From positions 1 to 5,866 of the forward strand of contig JAKSBB010000689.1 of NCBI GenBank assembly GCA_022361315.1: 5,866 nt of DNA. The letters are read 5' to 3'. Every line of letters begins with the position of its first letter. Within the stretch, counting starts at the first letter, position 1. This DNA comes from Desulfobacterales bacterium (lineage in GTDB: Bacteria; Desulfobacterota; Desulfobacteria; Desulfobacterales; Desulfobacteraceae). Shown here piece after piece: positions 1 through 5,074 of this stretch. Under the pieces are notes generated by a model, which had not been told where the DNA came from, did not search any database, and saw nothing but the letters and a program-made list of their open reading frames with translations. Made by a program: the position numbers and the translations under genes.

Positions 1-784
1 AGGCGTTGTTTTCCACATCCGGGCCGCAGGCCGCATAAAGGGAGGGCAGGGCGCCCATTTCCGTAGTCTGGGCAAAGACCGGATTCAACGCCGATGTCAA
101 CCCGGTGTGGCGCTGAAGTTCCGTGGCTGTCCATCCCGGGTGGGCCGCAGCAACGGTAACTGCTGCACCGCTTTCTTCCAGACGGTGGACCAGTCCCCGC
201 ATGAAGAGCAGGTTGGCGATTTTGCTGTCGCCGTAGGCCCGCCAGGGTTTGTATTTCCTGCTTTCCCAGTGGAGGTCATTGAAGTTGATATTCCCGCCCC
301 TGTGGGCCAGGGAACTGACGGCCACCACCCGGCTGCCCGGTGTGGATATCAACAGCGGGAGAAGTCTCAGGGTTAAGGCAAAGTGTCCCAAATGATTGGT
401 GCCCATCTGCAGTTCAAAACCATCCGTGGTTTTACCATAGGGCGGTACCATGACGCCGGCATTGTTAACCAGGATATCCAGGCGGTCGTTGTCCCTGCGA
501 ATTTTTTCAGTAAAGCCTTTTACCGATGTCAGGTTTGCCAGATCCAGAGGGATGAGGCTGACATCGGCGCCGGGAAGATCTGACTTGATTTGTTCCAGGG
601 CGGCCTCCCCTTTGTCCATGCTCCGGCAGCCCAGGATGACCCGGGCGTTGTTTTCGGCCAAGGCTTTGGCGGTCTCATATCCAATGCCGGAGTTGGCACC
701 TGTAATTACAGCGGTTCTGCCGGTTTGGTCGGGAATATCTCCTGCGGTCCATTTGGCATTCATTTTTTGATTTTTTGTTTTCAT
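1..784 (-). CDS. Short-chain dehydrogenase/reductase, retinol-dehydrogenase-like (3' end off window)
   Basis: This is an NAD(P)-dependent oxidoreductase of the classical SDR family with a Rossmann fold, expected in the cytoplasm. I read 261 residues in an open frame that leaves the left edge without a stop; relatives run about 300 residues, so some 40 are probably missing. Visible motifs in order are the cofactor loop TGANSGIG (28-35), NNAG (107-110), the stretch MGTNHLGHF (127-135) typical of the RDH11-14/WWOX-like branch, the catalytic Ser in VSS (156-158), and YGDSK with Tyr184 and Lys188. The start at 784 is preferred because GAAGAG lies 4 nt upstream; Met8 (763) has only A-rich sequence before it. 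It follows the metallo-hydrolase gene by 14 bp and is the last visible gene of the TetR-led operon. The family is certain, but the substrate (retinoid, sterol, quinone or other carbonyl) is not readable. Confidence 0.93.
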   Translation of the reverse strand, partial: MKTKNQKMNAKWTAGDIPDQTGRTAVITGANSGIGYETAKALAENNARVILGCRSMDKGEAALEQIKSDLPGADVSLIPLDLANLTSVKGFTEKIRRDNDRLDILVNNAGVMVPPYGKTTDGFELQMGTNHLGHFALTLRLLPLLISTPGSRVVAVSSLAHRGGNINFNDLHWESRKYKPWRAYGDSKIANLLFMRGLVHRLEESGAAVTVAAAHPGWTATELQRHTGLTSALNPVFAQTTEMGALPSLYAACGPDVENNA

Positions 785-798
785 TGGTCTCTTCTTTC

Positions 799-1872
799 TT
801 ATTGTGCGACGGTGATGGTTTTGTGGATTTCCCACCAGGGTGTTCCAAGCTCGGTAAGGGTGACGGTCTGGCCGGCCATGGGGGTGGCAATGGTGACACC
901 TGCAGTCTTTGCCGCTTTTAAAAGACGCTCCATGGGATCGTACCAGGGGTGGAGGGCCAGGTTGAAGGTTCCCCAGTGGATGGGGTGGAGAATCTCTCCT
1001 TTCAGATCCCGGTGGGCCTGAACCGTTTCCTCGGGATACATATGCACCCCGTGCCAGGCCGGATCATAGGCCCCGCACTCCAGGAAGGTCATGTCAAAGG
1101 GGCCGAAGGCCTTTCCGATGGCGGCAAAGCCGTCAAAGTAACCGGAATCCCCGGAGAAGAATATCTTATAGTTGGGGGAGGCAATTACCCAGGAGGCCCA
1201 TAGGGTGCGGTTCCTGTCCATCAGCCCCCGTCCCGAGAAATGCTGGCCCGGAGTGGCCGTCACCGTAAGTCCCTCCACCGGGGTGCCGGACTGCCACCAG
1301 TTCAGGGCAATGATCCGGGATGCCGGGATTCCCCAGTTTTTCAGGTGGGCATCTACGCCCAGGGGGACCATGAAGCAGGCCGCTTTGTCCTTCAGGGCCT
1401 TTATGGTGGCCTTGTTCAGGTGGTCGTAATGATCGTGGGAAACGATCACCAGATCAATATCCGGCAGATTGCTGAGATCCACGGGCAGCGGTCCGTTGAA
1501 TCGTTTCGGGCCAACGATTGTGACTTTTTCTTCAAATACCGGGTCAAGGAGGATCCTGAAGCCGTCCATATTGATCATCAGTGAGGAATGTCCTATCCAG
1601 GTGCTGTTAAAGGTGCCCGCTTCCCTCCGGCTGAAGGGGGCAAGATCCACAGGTTGTGACGGCAGACGGATGGCCGGGGTGCGGTTGTTCCGCTCAAAGA
1701 GAAACTTTATTCCTGTGGACAGGGTGCTGCCCTCACTCATTTCAAGGGGGTTGATGGCCGTGTGAAACCTGTTGTCCGTGAACGCCGGCATGGGAAGATT
1801 GTCCAGGGCAAATGCTTGATTTGTCATAATGACTCCCGTAATAATCGTCAAAAGTTTTAATCGAATGTTCAT
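799..1872 (-). CDS. Exported MBL-fold metallo-hydrolase, NAPE-PLD/RomA/UlaG-like
   Basis: This 357-residue protein is a metallo-beta-lactamase-fold hydrolase of the branch that includes N-acyl-phosphatidylethanolamine phospholipase D, RomA and UlaG-like lactonases. The N-terminus (1-22) looks like a Sec signal peptide: a basic start, a hydrophobic core and an Ala-Phe-Ala site at 20-22, so the enzyme probably acts in the periplasm. The fold begins at TWIGHSS (91-97). The metal ligands are all present: H146-x-H148-x-D150-H151, H211 in GQHFSGRG, D242 in FSGDSGYF and H299 in HPIHWGTF. The last two motifs are characteristic of the NAPE-PLD-like group. The Shine-Dalgarno sequence is weak (TTGGAAC about 9 nt before the ATG). 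The gene sits 34 bp after the TetR gene and 14 bp before the SDR gene, so the three are probably co-transcribed. Hydrolysis of a phosphodiester or lactone bond is family inference; the substrate is unknown. Confidence 0.92.
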   Translation of the reverse strand: MNIRLKLLTIITGVIMTNQAFALDNLPMPAFTDNRFHTAINPLEMSEGSTLSTGIKFLFERNNRTPAIRLPSQPVDLAPFSRREAGTFNSTWIGHSSLMINMDGFRILLDPVFEEKVTIVGPKRFNGPLPVDLSNLPDIDLVIVSHDHYDHLNKATIKALKDKAACFMVPLGVDAHLKNWGIPASRIIALNWWQSGTPVEGLTVTATPGQHFSGRGLMDRNRTLWASWVIASPNYKIFFSGDSGYFDGFAAIGKAFGPFDMTFLECGAYDPAWHGVHMYPEETVQAHRDLKGEILHPIHWGTFNLALHPWYDPMERLLKAAKTAGVTIATPMAGQTVTLTELGTPWWEIHKTITVAQ

Positions 1873-1883
1873 TTAATAATGTT

Positions 1884-1897
1884 CCAAAATTTTTTGG
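1884..1897. repeat. 14-bp inverted repeat in the tetR-hydrolase gap
   Basis: The sequence CCAAAATTTTTTGG has 6-bp arms CCAAAA/TTTTGG around two central bases. It occupies much of the 34-bp space between the TetR stop and the hydrolase start, and its right part overlaps the weak Shine-Dalgarno of the hydrolase on the minus strand. With only two bases between the arms it cannot form a stable RNA hairpin of full length, so it may simply be AT-rich spacer. A protein-binding role is possible but nothing else supports it. Confidence 0.3.
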
Positions 1898-1906
1898 CGT
1901 CCTGAT

Positions 1907-2479
1907 CTACCTGCGAATGGCATCCCAGGCCAGGCCAAATGCCGTCTCAATGTTGTCCCGGGTCATCTCAAAGTTCTGGCTGTGCCTGGGGTTGGCCAGG
2001 GCCACAGCGGGGAAGAACATAAAGGCGCCGATAACATCAAAGTCGACATCCTTGATGATCTTCTGCTCCATGCCCCGGGTGATCACCTGAATCACGGGCA
2101 GAAAGTAGGCCTCCACTTCCGCCTTGTTTACCAGGTCACAGAAGGGGGAGTTGGAGAATTGTTCCATATACTGGAAATACGCGGGGTTTTCCTTCACAAA
2201 GTCAAAGATGTTGAGCCACACCTGTTTTAAAATATCTCTGATGGGCCGGCTGTCGTCAAAGTCCCGGCTGATTGCTGCACCCATGAGTTGTTTGATCCGG
2301 ACATAGGTGGCCACCAGAAGTGCTTCCTTGTTTTCGTGGTAGACGTAAAGGGTGGCCGGAGAAACCCCGGCATCCTTGGCAATCTTGGAAACGGAACTGG
2401 CGGCAAACCCGATGTCGTTCACCAGTTTGACCGTGGATTCGAACAGGGCGTCCTGTTTTATGTCATCTTTGACTCTCAT
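1907..2479 (-). CDS. TetR/AcrR-family transcriptional regulator
   Basis: This 190-residue protein has normal TetR-family size. The N-terminal three-helix DNA-binding domain spans about residues 5-52, with the helix-turn-helix at 28-47 (SSVSKIAKDAGVSPATLYVY) followed by HENKEALL, the usual family signature. The remainder (about 60-190) is the helical ligand-binding and dimerisation domain, which is too variable to name an effector. The ATG at 2479 is preferred because the next Met is residue 67, inside the protein, and family members begin just this far before the first helix. It is the first gene of a minus-strand series with the metallo-hydrolase and SDR genes. The dyad within its promoter spacer suggests autorepression relieved by a small molecule, plausibly a substrate of the two enzymes. 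That last link is inference. Confidence 0.94.
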   Translation of the reverse strand: MRVKDDIKQDALFESTVKLVNDIGFAASSVSKIAKDAGVSPATLYVYHENKEALLVATYVRIKQLMGAAISRDFDDSRPIRDILKQVWLNIFDFVKENPAYFQYMEQFSNSPFCDLVNKAEVEAYFLPVIQVITRGMEQKIIKDVDFDVIGAFMFFPAVALANPRHSQNFEMTRDNIETAFGLAWDAIRR

Positions 2480-2486
2480 GGATCTT

Positions 2487-2515
2487 AAAATAAATGTTCA
2501 TTCAGTTAAAGTCAA
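2487..2515 (-). promoter_or_regulatory. Candidate sigma70 promoter for the tetR-hydrolase-SDR operon
   Basis: Read on the minus strand, TTGACT (2515-2510) is a 5/6 match to the -35 consensus. A 17-bp spacer separates it from TATTTT (2492-2487), a 4/6 match to the -10. Transcription would begin around 2480, at or next to the A of the TetR start codon at 2479, giving a leaderless or nearly leaderless message; consistently, only a poor AAGATCC precedes the ATG. The promoter lies in the 85-bp gap after the nuclease gene, where I see no convincing terminator. Confidence 0.55.
2491..2504. promoter_or_regulatory. Putative TetR operator inside the promoter spacer
   Basis: On the minus strand the bases read TGAATGAACATTTA, an imperfect dyad with half-sites TGAATG and CATTTA (one mismatch in six) around a central AA. 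It fills most of the spacer and touches the -10, so a bound dimer would block RNA polymerase. Short dyads at this position are common targets of self-repressing TetR proteins. The assignment to the adjacent regulator is inferred from position and symmetry only. Confidence 0.45.
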
Positions 2516-2564
2516 GGGGTGATCTAAAATTAATTTTCCCGGGGAAATCATCCGCCCTTTTTAT

Positions 2565-3248
2565 TTAAGGCCGGCAGATGCCGCAGGGACGGTAGCCTGC
2601 ATTCACAGCCGTATCACGCTGTTTGAAAACTGCCGTACAACGGGTGCAATTGAAATGTCTGCAGGACGGGCGGTGAAATACCTTTGACCGGGTGTTGCCC
2701 CGGAAACCTTCTCCGGAGACGGTGATACTTTTACCTGGCTTGGGTTTTTTCCGGTCATAACCGCTGGCGGGGGCCCAGATATTAAAGGCGTTGGATTTTG
2801 CCATCCGCTGTGCTGTCGTAAATTCATTGTGGAGGGTGCGGCTTTTGCCATACTTCGTGTAATACGGGGACCACCCCCTGCGGACCAGTTCCAGGTTGAC
2901 ATTTATCCCGTCCAGAATCACATAGGCCAGCAATCTGCCGTACCGTCCCCGGCGCTCCGGTCCGAAGGCCAGGGATACCTGTTTGCCAAGGAGGCGGCTG
3001 CGGGTATAGGCTGACGCGGCTTTCCCCAGGGATGAATTTCGGGCAGGATCGGGATGCACGGACTCCGGGGTATCCACATGGAGGAGCCGGACTTTTTCAG
3101 TTTTACCCCTGTGCCGGACCACAACCGTGTCCCCGTCCACCACACGGGTAACGGTATAGACAGGGCCGGTCCGTTCCGGGAGTACCGGGGGCGTCGTTGT
3201 TAACAGTACAATCAGGGTAAGGCTCAGGTACAGTGCAATTCGGTTCAC
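2565..3248 (-). CDS. Secreted thermonuclease (SNase-like) with C-terminal cysteine cluster
   Basis: This 227-residue protein is a nuclease of the staphylococcal nuclease family, which cleaves DNA and RNA phosphodiester bonds using calcium. Residues 1 to about 24 form a hydrophobic export signal without a lipobox Cys. The SNase domain runs from about 30 to 160: VVDGDT (36-41), VRLLHVDTPES (53-63) and RYGRLLAYV (102-110). These place Arg54, Glu62 and Arg105 at the positions of the S. aureus catalytic Arg35, Glu43 and Arg87, with metal-site acids at 38 or 40 and 59, so the enzyme looks active. The tail from about 186 holds Cys196, Cys201, Cys204, Cys222 and Cys225 with GYRPCGIC near the end, resembling the zinc-binding Ada-type tail of some SNase homologues. 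The start is GTG at 3248; no ATG lies upstream in frame before a stop, and the Shine-Dalgarno is weak. It lies 64 bp after the aminotransferase gene. Confidence 0.92.
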   Translation of the reverse strand: MNRIALYLSLTLIVLLTTTPPVLPERTGPVYTVTRVVDGDTVVVRHRGKTEKVRLLHVDTPESVHPDPARNSSLGKAASAYTRSRLLGKQVSLAFGPERRGRYGRLLAYVILDGINVNLELVRRGWSPYYTKYGKSRTLHNEFTTAQRMAKSNAFNIWAPASGYDRKKPKPGKSITVSGEGFRGNTRSKVFHRPSCRHFNCTRCTAVFKQRDTAVNAGYRPCGICRP

Positions 3249-3312
3249 AAGTCTGCTCAGGTCTGCCAGGTAAAGGGTTCGGGGTCCGCGTTCGCTTTAG
3301 GGCCGGGCAATT

Positions 3313-4167
3313 TCAGGATTGGGTTAAGGCCGCAATTCGTTCCTTGTAGGCCGCCTGGAGTTTCCGGGTCACCGGGCCGGGCACCCCTTTTCCCACCGGG
3401 GTGGTGTCAATGGCCGTCACCGGTGTAATTTCAGTGGTGGTGCCGGTGATGAAGGCTTCGGAGATCCGGTGGCGATCCGCCTCAAACACGGGGGCCTCCA
3501 TGACAGGGATTCCCTTTTCCCGTGCCAGGTCCAGCACCAGCTTCCGTGTAATCCCGTGGAGAATATGGTTGGTGGCCGGTGCCGTGACCAGCCGGTTGTC
3601 CATCACGGCCATGAAGTTGGAATGGGTGCCTTCCAGTATGACGCCGTCCCTGACAAAAAGGGCTTCCCCGGCTCCGTTTTCCTTTGCCCGCTGGTTGGCC
3701 AGGACATTGGCCGTCAGCCCGACGGTTTTCAGATCGCATCTGGCCCACCGCTGGTCCGGCACCAGGATCACCGGTATCCCGTTTTCCTGTTTTTTTAAAC
3801 CCGGGCCGGGGTCAAAGGGAGCGGCCGTGGCGTAAACCGTGAGTGCCACATCGGGATCGGGAAAGGCATGGCCCCGCGGCGCGGCACCCCGAGTGATCTG
3901 GAAATACACCGTCGCATCTGACGCCAAATCGTTCTTTGCGAGGAGTTGCTCCGCCACTTCCTTCAAATAGGAAAAGTCCCGGACCGCAAGATTGAGGCTG
4001 CGGGCGCCGGTATTCAGGCGTTCCAGATGACCCTCAGCCAGAAATAGGCGGCCCCGGTAGGCGCGGATGACCTCATAAAGACCGTCTGCAAATAGAAATC
4101 CCCGGTCGTCCGGAGAGACGGCAATGGCGTCTTTGGGACAATAGGCTCCGTTAAAATAGGCTATCAT
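3313..4167 (-). CDS. dat: D-amino-acid (D-alanine) aminotransferase, class IV PLP enzyme
   Basis: This fold-type IV PLP aminotransferase interconverts D-alanine and 2-oxoglutarate with pyruvate and D-glutamate, feeding peptidoglycan precursors or D-amino-acid catabolism. With the start used here it has 284 residues, as in Bacillus Dat. Key residues fall almost exactly at the Bacillus sp. YM-1 positions: Tyr31 in DGLYEV, Arg98 and His100 in PRGHAFP (the carboxylate trap that marks D-amino-acid rather than branched-chain enzymes), Schiff-base Lys147 in RWARCDLK, Glu179 in LEGTHSN, and TGTTTEITPV for phosphate binding. An ATG at 4182 would add five residues (MWNKI). I prefer 4167 because family members begin with a Met five residues before the conserved Asn-Gly and because GTGGA lies about 8 nt upstream, whereas 4182 has no Shine-Dalgarno. 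It is divergent from the DinB-like gene and upstream of the nuclease. A D-specific role rather than generic BCAT or aminodeoxychorismate lyase is well supported. Confidence 0.93.
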   Translation of the reverse strand: MIAYFNGAYCPKDAIAVSPDDRGFLFADGLYEVIRAYRGRLFLAEGHLERLNTGARSLNLAVRDFSYLKEVAEQLLAKNDLASDATVYFQITRGAAPRGHAFPDPDVALTVYATAAPFDPGPGLKKQENGIPVILVPDQRWARCDLKTVGLTANVLANQRAKENGAGEALFVRDGVILEGTHSNFMAVMDNRLVTAPATNHILHGITRKLVLDLAREKGIPVMEAPVFEADRHRISEAFITGTTTEITPVTAIDTTPVGKGVPGPVTRKLQAAYKERIAALTQS

Positions 4168-4182
4168 AATTTTATTCCACAT

Positions 4183-4288
4183 CTTTATTTCTGAGTTGTG
4201 TACAATGGCTTTGTCTCAATGCCCGGGTTTCATCATGAAGTCAATAAAAAATAGAGAAAAATAGAATTGACCAAATAGAGTTTGACCC
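4183..4288. promoter_or_regulatory. Divergent intergenic region with A-rich tract and paired TTGACC
   Basis: This stretch separates the minus-strand aminotransferase from the plus-strand DinB-like gene and must hold promoters for both, but none stands out. An A-rich tract with three ATAGA repeats (about 4243-4279) leads into two TTGACC hexamers at 4267-4272 and 4282-4287, candidate -35 elements for the plus-strand gene. The only -10-like partner for the second is TATTTT at 4307, at a poor 19-bp spacing and inside the loop of the compound inverted repeat. For the minus strand I found no acceptable -35/-10 pair. Confidence 0.3.
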
Positions 4289-4338
4289 AGGACAGGACCA
4301 TACCCATATTTTCGGGTATGGTCTTGGGATTCTGTCCT
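4289..4338 (+). repeat. Compound inverted repeat in the leader of the DinB-like gene
   Basis: Two nested stems can form. The inner one is GACCATACCC (4296-4305) with GGGTATGGTC (4314-4323), a perfect 10-bp stem around an 8-nt loop. The outer one is AGGACAG (4289-4295) with CTGTCCT (4332-4338), a perfect 7-bp stem stacked directly on the inner one on the left and separated by an 8-nt bulge on the right. It ends 10 bp before the GAGGAGG ribosome site. No T-run follows on either strand, so it is not an ordinary intrinsic terminator. It could be an RNA control element in the leader or a DNA operator over the promoter. Confidence 0.7.
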
Positions 4339-4359
4339 TCAATGCGATGAGGAGGCGCC

Positions 4360-4896
4360 ATGGGAAATATGCTTTTAAAACAGGCCGTCCGTACCTTCTT
4401 TTTCTTTACCGGCAGGGAAGGTGCCAGCCGTATGGCTGCCGGGTATTCGAAGAAATATCTGGCATTGGCAAAGGATCTGGATGAAACCGCGGGACGCAGG
4501 CCGGTCACGGTGCCGTCCATGCCGGGGGTGGACCCGGATATGCGCAACTGGTCCTATTATATGCTCCTTGAGCATAATGCCATCGTGAACCGGTGCATCA
4601 CGGCGGTCACCTGCCAGCTTGCCAGAGACGAGCCCCTGAGCGGCATGGCCCTCATCGATCCTAAAACCGATGTGATGCCGTCACCGGACGCCGGTCCGGA
4701 GCAGGTGGCGGCATTTGAAAGGTCCGTGGAAGACCATATCCGTGAGGTAGCCCGTCTGGACCGGCTTCGGGGTTCCCGGAAAACAATGCATCCGGTGTTC
4801 GGCGCCTTTGATGCCCATCACTGGCACTGCATGTTCGGCTTTCATTTGAAGGTGCATTATAAACAGGCGGTTCTGGTGGCAGAGGGCGGTAGGTGA
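4360..4896 (+). CDS. DinB-fold (DUF1569/YfiT-like) putative metal-binding protein
   Basis: This 178-residue protein is not identifiable to a named gene, but its pattern fits the DinB/YfiT four-helix metal-binding superfamily, especially the DUF1569 type. His72 lies in the first core helix (MLLEHNAIVNR, 68-78). The C-terminal block from His144 to Gln169 has HPVFG, then a Trp, then a helix with His162 and His166 ending in YKQ. These three His (72, 162, 166) would be the expected divalent-metal ligands; His153, His154 and His156 are extra and unusual. Family members include thiol-S-transferases (bacillithiol, mycothiol) and many of unknown function; none can be assigned here. The first ~30 residues are basic with a run FFFF (13-16), too short for a membrane span. 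The start is clear: GAGGAGG at 4349-4355, 4 nt before the ATG. It is a single gene, with the next gene behind its own candidate promoter. Confidence 0.85.
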   Translation: MGNMLLKQAVRTFFFFTGREGASRMAAGYSKKYLALAKDLDETAGRRPVTVPSMPGVDPDMRNWSYYMLLEHNAIVNRCITAVTCQLARDEPLSGMALIDPKTDVMPSPDAGPEQVAAFERSVEDHIREVARLDRLRGSRKTMHPVFGAFDAHHWHCMFGFHLKVHYKQAVLVAEGGR

Positions 4897-4901
4897 ACGT
4901 C

Positions 4902-4930
4902 TTGTTCTTTGGGGTATTTTCATTTATAGT
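4902..4930 (+). promoter_or_regulatory. Candidate promoter for the SPFH gene
   Basis: TATAGT at 4925-4930 is a 5/6 match to the -10 consensus, set 17 bp downstream of TTGTTC (4902-4907), a weaker 3/6 match to the -35. Transcription would start near 4937 and produce a leader of about 138 nt that contains the three 23-bp repeats. The promoter begins only 5 bp after the DinB-like stop codon, which argues that the SPFH gene is independently transcribed. Confidence 0.45.
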
Positions 4931-4948
4931 AATGCCGCATTTTTCAAC

Positions 4949-5017
4949 CCGTAAGATGCATCTGGATCTTACCGTAAGATGCATCCGGATCTTACCGTAG
5001 GATGCATCCGGATCTCA
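4949..5017. repeat. Three tandem 23-bp repeats with dyad symmetry
   Basis: The units are 4949-4971, 4972-4994 and 4995-5017, head to tail without spacer. Unit 2 differs from unit 1 by one base (T to C at position 15 of the unit). Unit 3 differs from unit 2 by two bases (A to G at position 6, T to C at position 22). Each contains the palindromes GATGCATC and, in units 2 and 3, ATCCGGAT. Units 1 and 2 also have 7-bp arms GTAAGAT/ATCTTAC (the last C belongs to the next unit). The junction of units 1 and 2 forms an exact 15-bp dyad, ATCTTACCGTAAGAT (4966-4980); the next junction (4989-5003) has one mismatch. The array lies between the candidate promoter and the SPFH start, so it may be a set of operators or a leader RNA of stacked hairpins. 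Confidence 0.9.
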
Positions 5018-5020
5018 GAT

Positions 5021-5037
5021 TAAAAGGGGACGCCCCT
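5021..5037 (-). terminator. Small GC hairpin followed by T-run on the minus strand
   Basis: AGGGG (5025-5029) and CCCCT (5033-5037) form a 5-bp stem with a 3-nt loop. On the minus strand the hairpin is followed by TTTTA (5025-5021), which has the form of a short intrinsic terminator. No minus-strand gene in the window would need it, since the flanking genes are both on the plus strand. It could stop antisense transcription out of the SPFH gene or merely be a leader hairpin on the plus strand. Confidence 0.25.
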
Positions 5038-5074
5038 GTCATAAAAATCGAAACTTCGTTCAAAAGGAGTTCAA

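Noticed and set aside
383..1021. Overlapping plus-strand open frames opposite the SDR and hydrolase genes
   Set aside because: They are antisense shadows: no domain pattern and no ribosome sites, while the opposite strand encodes complete family motifs.
2533..2548. Palindromic ATTTTCCCGGGGAAAT after the nuclease stop as an intrinsic terminator
   Set aside because: The arms meet with no room for a loop, leaving a stem of about 4-5 bp, and no clean T-run follows on the minus strand.
3401..3835. 144-codon plus-strand frame opposite the aminotransferase
   Set aside because: Composition is that of a reverse-complement shadow, and the minus-strand frame carries every catalytic residue of Dat.
4201..4206. 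TACAAT as a -10 element for the plus-strand gene
   Set aside because: No -35 at a usable distance (CCACAT at 17 bp) and no extended -10 TG; it lies more than 150 bp before the start codon.
4296..4323. Inner 10-bp hairpin as a bidirectional terminator for the divergent genes
   Set aside because: The genes are divergent, not convergent, and neither strand has a T-run after the stem.
4949..5017. CRISPR array or REP elements
   Set aside because: The repeats are directly adjacent with no unique spacers and no cas genes are present; the units lack the usual REP/BIME sequence and lie before, not after, a gene.
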